Shown piece after piece: positions 1 to 7,460 of a stretch of DNA of 10,203 bases (position 1 is the first letter of the stretch; each line of letters begins with the position of its first letter). Source of the stretch: a bacterium. GTDB taxonomy: Bacteria; Latescibacterota; UBA2968; GCA-2709665. The notes under the pieces are model-generated. The model ran no database searches and was not told the origin of the DNA. It saw only the letters and a program-made list of their open reading frames with translations. The position numbers were made by a program, and so were the translations under genes. The stretch lies in the NCBI GenBank assembly GCA_027619145.1, contig JAQCGA010000093.1, positions 1 to 10,203 of the forward strand, written 5' to 3'.

Positions 1-801
1 TATAACACGATAACCGCGCGCTTCAAACCCACGGATTCGGGCCTCGGGCACGCCGGGCTCGGCCCAGAATACGGTATTGCCCGCATGAAAAGATATACCG
101 TCAACCACAAAATCCACCGTTCTGAGGCGGATATGTTCCGCGCTTCTCGATTCTCCCCAATCCGACGGGTAGGTGCGAACAACCAGGTGAACCGGCTCAC
201 GCTCCTGCCTGCAAACCTGCAACCGGCCCAGCAGAAAAACAATGGGCACGATGAGATCCAGCAGAAGGAGCTTCAGGCCGGATTCCCGGCTCACCTGAAC
301 CCGCTGCATGACGTCCCGAAGATCGGCCGGTATCTTCTCTACCTCCTCTGTAGCCAATTGTCCGGAACGGACCAGGTGGAGAAACTCAAACACAAATGGA
401 TCCCACGGGGGCTTGAGTTCAAACCGGCCCTTCGCAAGGAAAATCCGGCTACTCGGATCGGGAACCGCCTTCCCGATCTGATCCATCAAATAGTAAAACT
501 GAAGCAGCCTGTCCATAATCGAACGCAAAAACGCAAGCCGGATGTCTTCGGACGCGTAGAGCCGTTTCGCCCAGGCAAGATGAACGCTATTCTCAATGCG
601 CAGCCTGAAAATTGCCTCCACCAGATCGATCATGGAACTCGGCCATATCCCCCGGGGTGGAGGCAACTTCTCAAATTCCTCCACGGGAATCGAGGCGTCC
701 GCAGTACCGTATAAAACCCGGCAGCCCTTTTGCAACCAACGCCGGGCGCTTTGCAATTGTCTGCGGCCGAGCGTATGGAAAACAACAACGGAAGGCTTCA
801 A
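1..801 (-). CDS. Unidentified protein, 3' end outside window
   Basis: An uninterrupted minus-strand frame runs from just after the aminotransferase gene to the left edge, giving 267 residues and no stop. I do not recognise the family. The likely start is TTG at 801 (MKPSVVVFHTLGRR...), because no in-frame ATG lies near the upstream gene; the first internal ATG would be residue 57. The gap to the aminotransferase stop is only 22 bp, so it belongs to the same operon. Visible features are an N-terminal beta-strand-like segment (SVVVFHTLGRR), a charged helical middle, a strongly hydrophobic stretch at about residues 176-195 (LKLLLLDLIVPIVFLLGRL) that could be a membrane segment or buried helix, and a region from about 204 with alternating strands (VHLVVRTYPSDWGE, VDFVVDGISFHAGNTVFWAE). 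Context suggests surface-carbohydrate biosynthesis, possibly a transferase, but no catalytic motif is evident. The plus-strand frames opposite it are shadows. Confidence 0.75.
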   Translation of the reverse strand, partial: MKPSVVVFHTLGRRQLQSARRWLQKGCRVLYGTADASIPVEEFEKLPPPRGIWPSSMIDLVEAIFRLRIENSVHLAWAKRLYASEDIRLAFLRSIMDRLLQFYYLMDQIGKAVPDPSSRIFLAKGRFELKPPWDPFVFEFLHLVRSGQLATEEVEKIPADLRDVMQRVQVSRESGLKLLLLDLIVPIVFLLGRLQVCRQEREPVHLVVRTYPSDWGESRSAEHIRLRTVDFVVDGISFHAGNTVFWAEPGVPEARIRGFEARGYRVI

Positions 802-823
802 TAAATCAACCCGTATAAAGCGT

Positions 824-2098
824 TTATGCCGCCAGGCTGCCGGCTTCCAGGGCAACTTTTTCTACCGCGAATGCCACATCTTCCAGATCTTCCTGGCTCA
901 AATCGGCATGAATCAACATGGTATAAAGCAGCTTCTCATAGTGCATCGCTTCAACCGTAGGACAGATTCCCTTCTCATAGGAAACGCTGCCGGAATAGCG
1001 ATCACAATTTGCGCCACACCGGAACGCACGCTGCTGGTAAATAGGCTGCATGTAAAGCGGCTTCACGTATCCGGCGGACAGGGGTACCCCCTCTGCTTTT
1101 ACGGCTTCGACAAACCGTTCCCGGGATACCCCCATCTTCTGCGCGTCGTACTGCACGGCAAGAACATAATAGGCATGCCTGCAATCCGGCTCCACCCGGG
1201 CCGGTAGAAGTCCTGGGACCTGACTCCAGCGCGAACTCAAAAATTCGGCGGCTTCAATCCGCGCCCGGGTCAAAGGCTCCAGTTTTTCAAGCTGCGCCGA
1301 CGCGATCGCCGCCTCAATCTCGGTCATGCGGTAATTGTATCCGATCAAATGATTCAGATGGGTCGCGCCTTTGTCTTCAACAACGGTTTCACCATGGTTG
1401 CGGATCAAACTGAGACGATCCGCAAGTTCATCGTCATTGGTAACCACAACCCCGCCCTCACCCGAATGGATCGTTTTATGATAATTGAGACTAAACACGC
1501 CCATATGGGCCAGACACCCCGCCCATCGGCCCTTGTATTTTGCGCCGGGCGCCTGAGCGGCGTCTTCGATAACGATCAAATCGTGCTCCTGAGCAACCTG
1601 GTTGATGGCGTCAAAATCCGCCGGATGGCCGAACAGATCTACGGCCAGAATTGCCCGGGTCCGGGGGGTCAGCACCCGCCGGATCGTCTCCGCGGAAATA
1701 CAGTAGGTGGATGGGTCGATATCTGCAAATACCGGCGTGGCGCCATAGATCAACGGCCCAACAGCCGAGCAACTCATCGTGTAGGGCGAAACAATTACCT
1801 CGTCACCGGGGCCAACCCCCGAAGCTCCCAGCGCGGCATACAGCCCGGATGTGGCCGAATTCACACTGACGGCATGCTTTACACCAAAATAATTCGCCCA
1901 CTCGCTTTCCAATTTTTGAACACGCGGTCCTCCATGAAATCCAGGACTCCAGGTTCCCAGAAACTGCGACAGGTTTCCGCTGTCCAGGACTTCATTCACA
2001 GCCCTCTTTTCCTCCGCACCAATGGTACGGTAGGCAGGAAACGGCCGGGTGCGCACCGGTTCTCCACCCAGAATTGCAAGTTGTGATTTCTTTCCCAT
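824..2098 (-). CDS. DegT/DnrJ/EryC1/StrS-family PLP aminotransferase
   Basis: This 424-residue PLP enzyme belongs to the family that transfers an amino group, usually from glutamate or glutamine, to a keto-sugar (or keto-cyclitol) in the cytoplasm. Visible hallmarks are LAILGGEPVR at the N-terminus, the cofactor phosphate-binding NSATSGL (residues 80-86), the IEDAAQAPGA segment with Asp179 and Gln182 for the pyridine ring, the Schiff-base lysine Lys208 in SLNYHKTI, and GYNYRM at 253-258. It is somewhat longer than many family members, with extra residues around 45-60 (FLGTWSPGFHGGPRV) and a Cys-containing segment in the C-terminal third (AFRCGANCDRYSG). The start is ATG at 2098, preceded by GAGAGGGACGA, a good ribosome site that overlaps the stop region of the upstream gene (9 bp gap). 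It probably installs the amine later acylated, formylated or amidinated by neighbouring enzymes. The exact keto substrate cannot be read from the sequence. Confidence 0.94.
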   Translation of the reverse strand: MGKKSQLAILGGEPVRTRPFPAYRTIGAEEKRAVNEVLDSGNLSQFLGTWSPGFHGGPRVQKLESEWANYFGVKHAVSVNSATSGLYAALGASGVGPGDEVIVSPYTMSCSAVGPLIYGATPVFADIDPSTYCISAETIRRVLTPRTRAILAVDLFGHPADFDAINQVAQEHDLIVIEDAAQAPGAKYKGRWAGCLAHMGVFSLNYHKTIHSGEGGVVVTNDDELADRLSLIRNHGETVVEDKGATHLNHLIGYNYRMTEIEAAIASAQLEKLEPLTRARIEAAEFLSSRWSQVPGLLPARVEPDCRHAYYVLAVQYDAQKMGVSRERFVEAVKAEGVPLSAGYVKPLYMQPIYQQRAFRCGANCDRYSGSVSYEKGICPTVEAMHYEKLLYTMLIHADLSQEDLEDVAFAVEKVALEAGSLAA

Positions 2099-2107
2099 TC
2101 GTCCCTC

Positions 2108-3172
2108 TCAAACGGCCATTAAGAGTTCAACTACTCGTTCCGTAGCTCCGCTCATCGACGGAATCTTGGCCAACATTCGCTTCCGAACTTCGCGCCCTGG
2201 GCGGCTGAATAACTCCGTCTCCAGCGCACCGTCAAGAGCCGCTCGACAATACACACCCAAACTCCAACCTAGCCGATTGGACGGCAGAGGGTCGTCAATC
2301 TTCAGATCCGGCTGATAACTGACCACAGGCTTCTTCAACAAACATGCCTCCATCAGCATCATAGAATTCATCCCAACAACCAGATCGCTTCCCACGACCA
2401 GTTCTCGAGGTTCGATATCATCTGTTTCAATCAGCCGTATCCTCAAATTAGAGGACGGGCTGGAAGGCAGGGTAAACGGCCTGTTCATTTCGCGGCGATG
2501 CAACTTGACAAGCAATACGGCCCGACGTGAATAACGATCCAGCACACGTCCGAGGGATTCAACGATCCCCAGCAAAACATCCTCCTCGTGAAAACCCAGA
2601 ACCGCCTTAGAATACAGTTGCGACAACGGCTGGGAAGCATACAGAATACACGTCTCGTCGGTCCTGCAATCCACGCTACAACGCAAAACCTTTCGGGCTT
2701 GATGGCGAACCTCGGCCAAATCGTAGCGTACCAACTCATCGAACGCCGGTTGCCCGGTTACGTGCAGGCATTCCGCAGGAAACTCGGCAGCAACCATATC
2801 CTCTTTTGCCTTCTCATCCATCACAGCAATCGCGTTGGGAAGAACAAAAACACCTTCCGGAGTTGTAAACCTCTCCCTGTAGTGCGCCCAGAAGTCCAGC
2901 ACGCTGACTGTCCGAATATCCAGCGACTTTGCCTCACGGATAATATTCAATTCATGCTGCAACGGACCAGCCGTTGTACCCAGTATTATCCGGTGAACGC
3001 CGTCCAGCCGTAAGCAACTGGCATCTCCAGGCTGAAATCCCGCCTCTTTCCACATATCCATGGCTGCAGCATAAGCCCTGAATTCCACTGACAGGTCGCT
3101 GGACAGCCTGGAAATGACAGGCATGATAGCGCGAGCGCCTCCCGCATCACCGGCCACGGCCAGAAGTTTCAT
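2108..3172 (-). CDS. GT-B-like protein, putative glycosyltransferase/epimerase-fold
   Basis: This 354-residue protein has the general layout of a GT-B fold (two Rossmann domains, as in LpxB, MurG, WecB and related enzymes). The N-terminus is a nucleotide-fold-like strand and glycine loop, MKLLAVAGDAGGARAIMPVI. A mid-protein VTGQPAFDEL (138-147) resembles the TGNPxxD linker of UDP-GlcNAc 2-epimerase-like proteins. The C-terminal VVGMNSMMLMEACLLKKPVV (265-284) matches the usual donor-site pattern, a small-residue loop followed by an acidic helix and a KPVV turn. No signal peptide or membrane helix is evident. The start is ATG at 3172, with TTGGAA upstream and a 27 bp gap to the formyltransferase stop. 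It most likely transfers or rearranges a nucleotide sugar in the surface-glycan pathway. A non-transferase role cannot be excluded, and the specific family is not recognised. Confidence 0.72.
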   Translation of the reverse strand: MKLLAVAGDAGGARAIMPVISRLSSDLSVEFRAYAAAMDMWKEAGFQPGDASCLRLDGVHRIILGTTAGPLQHELNIIREAKSLDIRTVSVLDFWAHYRERFTTPEGVFVLPNAIAVMDEKAKEDMVAAEFPAECLHVTGQPAFDELVRYDLAEVRHQARKVLRCSVDCRTDETCILYASQPLSQLYSKAVLGFHEEDVLLGIVESLGRVLDRYSRRAVLLVKLHRREMNRPFTLPSSPSSNLRIRLIETDDIEPRELVVGSDLVVGMNSMMLMEACLLKKPVVSYQPDLKIDDPLPSNRLGWSLGVYCRAALDGALETELFSRPGREVRKRMLAKIPSMSGATERVVELLMAV

Positions 3173-3199
3173 ATTGGCGTTCCAACACTGGATAGGCGT

Positions 3200-3916
3200 T
3201 CAGCAGGCATGCTGGTATGTGTTCTCCACGAGTCTTGCTTTGACCACTTCCAGATATTGGTCCGGGATCGGTTTAAACGCGGAGGCTTCGGGCTGTGGAG
3301 ATAAATGATCTGGAGTAAGGCCACGCTCAAAAATCATCTGGATGGCTTCTATGCGCACTTCGTGTGCCAGGCAGTACAGCCCAATCCGTACGTCAGTGTA
3401 GGATTGGCCTTTCGTAACCAGTAGCTCACGTGAAAACAGGATCGGCCCACTGTCTATTCCCGCATCCATAAAATGGGCGGTTACGCCTACAGGATCGTTA
3501 TTGTAAATGGCCCACTCGCAACAACTGGCACCCCGGTATTGGGGTAAAATACCCGGATGTGCATTCAAAACTCCAATCGAAGCGGCTTCCAGCAAGTCAG
3601 GCTTGATGATGCGTGGTGTTCCCGCGTTCACCAGTAGCCCAATTCCGTTTTCGCGCACAAACGAACAACAGGCTCGCCCGTTGTGATTCGGCACGGTTGT
3701 CCAGCGGTAACGATCTAAAAAAGGTTTTAGATCACGGCTTGGAAACACGCCTTGTGTGCGATCGAAAAAAATCCTGATGTCTTTCTCAGAAAAATCTTTC
3801 TCATCAAAAATAAGCACCGGCTCAACCTCGGAAAGCAGGTTCAGCCCATCTAAAAAATAAGGGAGTAAGGGATGATTTCTGGAAGTAAGCAAGCCCACAA
3901 CTTGGGTTTGTTTCAT
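3200..3916 (-). CDS. Formyltransferase-fold protein, likely sugar N-formyltransferase
   Basis: This 238-residue protein resembles the N10-formyltetrahydrofolate-dependent formyltransferase catalytic domain (Formyl_trans_N; relatives include methionyl-tRNA formyltransferase and sugar formyltransferases such as ArnA N-domain, VioF and FdtF). The core GVLNAHPGILPQYRGA (115-130) carries the expected Asn118 and His120. GVTAHFMDAGIDSGPIL (144-160) carries the third catalytic residue, Asp155. It is short: it ends soon after the catalytic fold and lacks the C-terminal RNA-binding domain of Fmt, which argues for a small-molecule substrate. In a cluster with a sugar aminotransferase it plausibly formylates an amino sugar. 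The N-terminal 60 residues look AT-richer than the flanking genes. The start is ATG at 3916, with only a weak GGA ribosome site in an AT-rich leader. A different one-carbon acceptor remains possible. Confidence 0.87.
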   Translation of the reverse strand: MKQTQVVGLLTSRNHPLLPYFLDGLNLLSEVEPVLIFDEKDFSEKDIRIFFDRTQGVFPSRDLKPFLDRYRWTTVPNHNGRACCSFVRENGIGLLVNAGTPRIIKPDLLEAASIGVLNAHPGILPQYRGASCCEWAIYNNDPVGVTAHFMDAGIDSGPILFSRELLVTKGQSYTDVRIGLYCLAHEVRIEAIQMIFERGLTPDHLSPQPEASAFKPIPDQYLEVVKARLVENTYQHAC

Positions 3917-3972
3917 ATAAAAAATTCCAATTTATAAAATCTCAAAAGAATTCAGGACATTCATCTTAAAAT
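3917..3972 (-). promoter_or_regulatory. AT-rich 56 bp gap, possible internal promoter
   Basis: This is the longest gap between genes in the window; all others are 27 bp or less, or are overlaps. It is markedly AT-rich. On the minus strand it contains TTTTATAAATTGG, which includes a TATAAA box resembling a -10 element, but no convincing -35 element lies at 16-18 bp. No stable hairpin followed by a T-run is visible, so it does not look like a terminator. It may hold an internal promoter or simply be a leader for the formyltransferase gene. Confidence 0.25.
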
Positions 3973-5502
3973 CTACCCCGAACAATTCTTGAGCCCTGGA
4001 AAAACCCGGTACGCATTTTCTCTGAGAATCAATCGCTTATCTTCTGGACTCAAGGAAGCCGCCTGAAGTTTGGCCAGGGACCATTGCGGCGCAACAACCT
4101 GGCCATCCGATCCGAACAGAACCCGGTCGGCTCCTACTGTCTGAACGAAACGGGCTAATTGTGTTTCGTGACGCAGAGCATGGCCGGTAGAAAAGTCAAA
4201 ATAGACATTTGGCAAGTTAACAAATCGACTTGCCCGGCCCCAATTTGCATGGGTTGCCACAAACGTAATTTCAGGGTGGCGACGTGCGGCTATATCCATA
4301 CCGGGCATATGCGCCATAACAGACAAATTCAGTTCAGCGGCTTTTGTCAGAATGGGATCGTAAAGCTCGTCATCCAGACCTATTCCAAACAAATCCTGTA
4401 TGGTCTTAATGCCCAGAAAACGTGGATGAGCCGCATAGCGTTCAAGTTGCTCCAGGCTAGCCTTCTGTCGTACTGGATTGACAACAATCATCCCGAAGAT
4501 ACGCGGATCTCTTTCAAACCACTCAACCGTAAGTGCATTCCCGGCTTCCAGATCATAATTCAATGCAAGGATCGTAAACATCACAACCCGTTCGTATTCA
4601 AAACGGTTGAACGTGGCAATTTGATCGGCTTCAGAAAGCCCTGGTTCACCCAGGTTCCAGTGATCGGGATGCCAATGAACATCAACCTTCGGCAAGGTAC
4701 AGAGGCTTTCCCAATCATTGCATACATCAGGATCACAAATACCGGCCGGTAAAACGTCCAGTTTTAAAGCCTTATGAAGCGTTTGGCTTCCAATAAATTC
4801 TCTTTGCGAAGGCGTCAATCGGGCTTCACGGAATATCGCATGCGGACAGGCGGAAATATTGTGAGGAGAATTGGACGCAAAGAAAAGCCGCTCTGCACCG
4901 ACACGCTGAGTCAAATATTCAAGTGCCCCGTTAGAACTCACATTTCCTACATCAAAGATAAAATTCTGATGACGTGCAACGGCAGCCATTTCGGAAGCCA
5001 GCATCTTGTAGCGATGTCCGCCCATCCAGCGAATCAGAACCGGCGTTTTGAGATTTCCCCACGATTTCGACAGACCTGAAAGTTCAGCTTCAGTACTGAT
5101 TCCCGCCTGCAAAACCAATCCCAACTTCTCAGCCGTCTCGCCGATCAGACGCACTGCGAAAGTATCCCAATCCACGAGGTGATAAGCCGGGGAGCTAAAC
5201 AGACCAACTACACGGAACCCTAAATCTCTCTGTAGCCATTGAAACAGCGTTTCAGGAGACGTTCCGTAGTGCGACGGATGCACAATAGCCAGGGGAATGA
5301 GCCGGTTTGGAAATCGCGCAGCCCACGCCGCTGTCTCCCGGTTGCCCTCAAAAACGTCTTGATACAAACATCGATAAGACCCCACCAGACCCCGGGCCAC
5401 CCCATAATATTCAAACTCGTCCAGCAACTGTTCAATCGAATACACAAATCCGGTTTCCGGATCGTGACCGGCAAAACAGCCGCCATCAACAAGAGGCATC
5501 AT
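3973..5502 (-). CDS. Tandem amidohydrolase (two Amidohydrolase_2-like barrels)
   Basis: This 509-residue protein appears to be two metal-dependent TIM-barrel hydrolase domains of the Amidohydrolase_2 type joined in one chain. The C-terminal half (about 270-509) has the complete ligand set: His276 and His278 in VDVHWHP, Lys366 in LGIKTI, His398 in MAHMPG, His418 in THANWG and Asp466 in FGSDGQ. The N-terminal half (about 1-250) follows the same order of strands, but the equivalent positions read VDGGCF, VVGLF, QAGIS and ASNSP, so it seems to have lost the metal site. Family members hydrolyse or decarboxylate small molecules in the cytoplasm; the substrate here is unknown. The start chosen is the ATG at 5502, which overlaps the GNAT stop as ATGA. 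The frame stays open up to 5619, but an earlier start would bury 120 bp inside the GNAT gene. Lack of a clear ribosome site fits translational coupling. Confidence 0.85.
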   Translation of the reverse strand: MMPLVDGGCFAGHDPETGFVYSIEQLLDEFEYYGVARGLVGSYRCLYQDVFEGNRETAAWAARFPNRLIPLAIVHPSHYGTSPETLFQWLQRDLGFRVVGLFSSPAYHLVDWDTFAVRLIGETAEKLGLVLQAGISTEAELSGLSKSWGNLKTPVLIRWMGGHRYKMLASEMAAVARHQNFIFDVGNVSSNGALEYLTQRVGAERLFFASNSPHNISACPHAIFREARLTPSQREFIGSQTLHKALKLDVLPAGICDPDVCNDWESLCTLPKVDVHWHPDHWNLGEPGLSEADQIATFNRFEYERVVMFTILALNYDLEAGNALTVEWFERDPRIFGMIVVNPVRQKASLEQLERYAAHPRFLGIKTIQDLFGIGLDDELYDPILTKAAELNLSVMAHMPGMDIAARRHPEITFVATHANWGRASRFVNLPNVYFDFSTGHALRHETQLARFVQTVGADRVLFGSDGQVVAPQWSLAKLQAASLSPEDKRLILRENAYRVFPGLKNCSG

Positions 5503-6056
5503 GGAAGGTTGTACTTCGGAAGAGGTACAAATTCCGATTTCAGAATGGCAGAACACTCTACGTTTACAAGTTCGCCATCCAGCAAAAACGCCTTCCGTTT
5601 GGTACCTTCGAGCTTCCACCCGAGTGACTTCACCGCAGCGTTGAACGCCGGATTGGGAGATTCGGCCCAGATACGATTAAGCCCCATGTTGTCAAAGCCG
5701 TGTTTGCAGATCGCCTGGATAGATTCCTTGGCATAGCCTCGCCCCCACACGTCCTTCGCACCGATCATCATCGAAAGTTCAGCCGAGCGGTGAACCCACA
5801 AAATAGAATTGAGCGTAATATTTCCAATGTGCCGCCCGGTATCTTGTAAACAGATGGCCAGCATAAGATCTCCCTTCGAACCCACACTGTCCAGATAGGC
5901 ACGCAAACTCTCCATGCTGGAAGGAAAAGCTTTCGGACCCCGAAAGCGCAAAACATCGGGATCGTTCAACCAGGTTAAATAGTCTGTAGTAGCATCTTCC
6001 GGGCTCAATCCGCGCAAGATCAGGTTCGGAGTCCGAATAAAATTTGATGGCACCAT
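5499..6056 (-). CDS. GNAT-family N-acetyltransferase (RimJ/RimL-like)
   Basis: This 185-residue protein has the layout of the RimJ/RimL/PseH branch of GNAT acyl-CoA transferases. It opens with IRTPNLILRGLSPEDA, the usual first strand and helix of this branch. It has YLTWLNDPDVLRF near residues 26-38 and the acetyl-CoA loop at 103-109 (VWGRGYA, preceded by LSMMIGAKD). The C-terminal strand-turn segment NPAFNAAVKSLGWKLEGTKR corresponds to motif B (N-x-x-A-x-x-x-x-x-x-LGF/W). It would transfer an acetyl group from acetyl-CoA to an amine, either an amino-sugar intermediate as PseH does or a protein N-terminus as RimJ does. The operon favours a sugar. The start is ATG at 6056 with a strong AGGAG site (6065-6069), 17 bp after the amidase stop. 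Its stop codon overlaps the start of the amidohydrolase gene. Confidence 0.93.
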   Translation of the reverse strand: MVPSNFIRTPNLILRGLSPEDATTDYLTWLNDPDVLRFRGPKAFPSSMESLRAYLDSVGSKGDLMLAICLQDTGRHIGNITLNSILWVHRSAELSMMIGAKDVWGRGYAKESIQAICKHGFDNMGLNRIWAESPNPAFNAAVKSLGWKLEGTKRKAFLLDGELVNVECSAILKSEFVPLPKYNLP

Positions 6057-6073
6057 GCTAACATCTCCTCGTA

Positions 6074-7441
6074 TTACCGGAGGGAGTCAATCTTCTTCGA
6101 GTCTTGCATCTCCAGATTTTCCGATTTGAACGTATCCAGAAATTCAGCGAATTCCAACAGTAAGTAATCATTAAATCGCCGTCCAACAATCTGGGCACCA
6201 AAAGGCATTCCTTGCGGCCCACGAAACAGTGGCACATTGATGGTGGGAACACCGCAGAGGGTCCAGACCAGACACGTATCCGGTTGATCGGACTCCATTT
6301 TCTTAGGCGCAATACCCTGGGTAGAAAGTGTCAGAATCGCATCACAATCCATAAATTCTTCGTCCAGCAATCCAGACAAAACCCGCTGCTTTTCAATCGC
6401 ATCTTCGTAGGCTTCAGGCGAAATCTTTACGCCTCTTGAGATCATCTCATGGATGATTTTACTGATAAACTCAGTCTGTGAAAACTCCCGATCGAAATAG
6501 TAGGCAAGACTTTTCTCATACAACGTTGCATGAATTTCGTGCGCTTCGTCAAACTCGTCAGGCATCTGCTTTTCCACAAACTCGACTTCCCCGGACGCCT
6601 CCAACTCTTTTATGAGCAAATTCAATGCGTCAACAGCATAAGGTGCACCATACTTCTTGCTAATAGACGGCACAAGCCCAACACGCCACGGACGGCTCCC
6701 CTTCTCCCGTCGCGCCGGATCGCTAAATGCCGCATGGCTTACAGGGAAGTTCAACCCGTGTACCCGAATTGTCTCAAAGAGCAATGCCAGATCTCCCGGC
6801 GTTCTGGCAAACCCGCCAACCGTATCCAGCGTATCCGTCGTCTTCAGCACACCGGTCCGGGGAATCAGACCGAAAGAAGGCTTAAAACCGTACACCCCGC
6901 AGTAACTGGCAGGTCGTATAATCGATCCTGCCGTTTGCGTGCCCAGCGCAATTGGTACCATATGGCAGGCAACAGCTGCAGCCGACCCGCTAGAAGAGGT
7001 ACCCGGCGAATAATCCAGATGGTGTGGATTTCGTGTCTTGCCTGGCGCATGGACAGCAAACTCCGCTGTAACTGTTTTCCCAGGAAAAACAGCGCCTTGC
7101 ATCCTCAAATAATGTACAACCCTGGCGTCGTTTCCGGGTGTAAACCCTTCCCAAACAGGGCTCCCCATAGCGGTAGGCATATCCAGGGTATTGAAAATGT
7201 CCTTAATCCCGGCCGGAACACCGAAGAGCGTGCCTTTGAACATGCTGTCTGCGATCTTCCGATCTATGGCATCCGCAGTTTTTAAAGCGAGACCCTGGTC
7301 CAGAAACGCCCAGGCCTGAACCTCATCTTCCAGTTCATCTATCCGATCCAGATGGGCCTGAACCATTTCTCTGACAGAAATGGTTTTGTTTTTAATTTTT
7401 GCGATCAGTTCGGTTGCGGGCAGCAAACAAAGATCGTTCAT
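6074..7441 (-). CDS. Amidase-signature family amidase (GatA-like)
   Basis: This 455-residue enzyme belongs to the amidase signature family, which hydrolyses carboxamides to acid and ammonia and includes GatA of the tRNA amidotransferase GatCAB. The whole Ser-cisSer-Lys triad is visible: Lys80 in GIKDIFNT, cis-Ser149 in SPGTSSSGSAA, and the nucleophile Ser173 in GTQTAGSIIRPAS. The spacing of 24 residues between the serines matches the family. The length is normal for a stand-alone amidase. No GatB or GatC is present in the window, so a tRNA role is unlikely. It lies between the WbpG-like amidotransferase (19 bp gap) and the GNAT gene (17 bp gap), where nitrogen chemistry on a sugar is expected. 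It might release ammonia from glutamine or another amide for its neighbour, or cleave an amide on the product. The start is ATG at 7441 behind GAGAGGGG. Confidence 0.94.
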   Translation of the reverse strand: MNDLCLLPATELIAKIKNKTISVREMVQAHLDRIDELEDEVQAWAFLDQGLALKTADAIDRKIADSMFKGTLFGVPAGIKDIFNTLDMPTAMGSPVWEGFTPGNDARVVHYLRMQGAVFPGKTVTAEFAVHAPGKTRNPHHLDYSPGTSSSGSAAAVACHMVPIALGTQTAGSIIRPASYCGVYGFKPSFGLIPRTGVLKTTDTLDTVGGFARTPGDLALLFETIRVHGLNFPVSHAAFSDPARREKGSRPWRVGLVPSISKKYGAPYAVDALNLLIKELEASGEVEFVEKQMPDEFDEAHEIHATLYEKSLAYYFDREFSQTEFISKIIHEMISRGVKISPEAYEDAIEKQRVLSGLLDEEFMDCDAILTLSTQGIAPKKMESDQPDTCLVWTLCGVPTINVPLFRGPQGMPFGAQIVGRRFNDYLLLEFAEFLDTFKSENLEMQDSKKIDSLR

Positions 7442-7460
7442 CTTGTACCCCTCTCGTCCC

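Noticed and set aside
85..714. Plus-strand open frame of 209 codons, with an overlapping 203-codon frame at 596-1207
   Set aside because: Both lie opposite convincing minus-strand coding sequence (the unidentified left gene and the aminotransferase), have low-complexity Arg/Pro/Gln-rich translations and match no family; they are shadows.
1349..2086. Plus-strand open frame of 245 codons
   Set aside because: It is antisense to the PLP aminotransferase, whose catalytic motifs are complete; the translation shows no domain.
2099..2110. Similar GAGGGACGA stretches before the aminotransferase and amidase starts, considered as a shared regulatory element
   Set aside because: Both are explained as purine-rich ribosome binding sites; the match is too short to be more.
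5503..5619. N-terminal extension of the tandem amidohydrolase
   Set aside because: The frame is open, but it would overlap the GNAT gene by 120 bp, and the translation there (Cys/Arg-rich) does not resemble an amidohydrolase start. The ATGA overlap at 5499-5502 is the better start.
6530..7285. Plus-strand open frame of 251 codons
   Set aside because: It is antisense to the amidase, including its Lys-Ser-Ser triad region; the product is Arg/Asn/Pro-rich without recognisable motifs.
6074..7441. Assignment of the amidase as GatA of the tRNA amidotransferase
   Set aside because: No GatB or GatC is nearby and the neighbours are sugar-modifying enzymes; only family-level similarity is supported.
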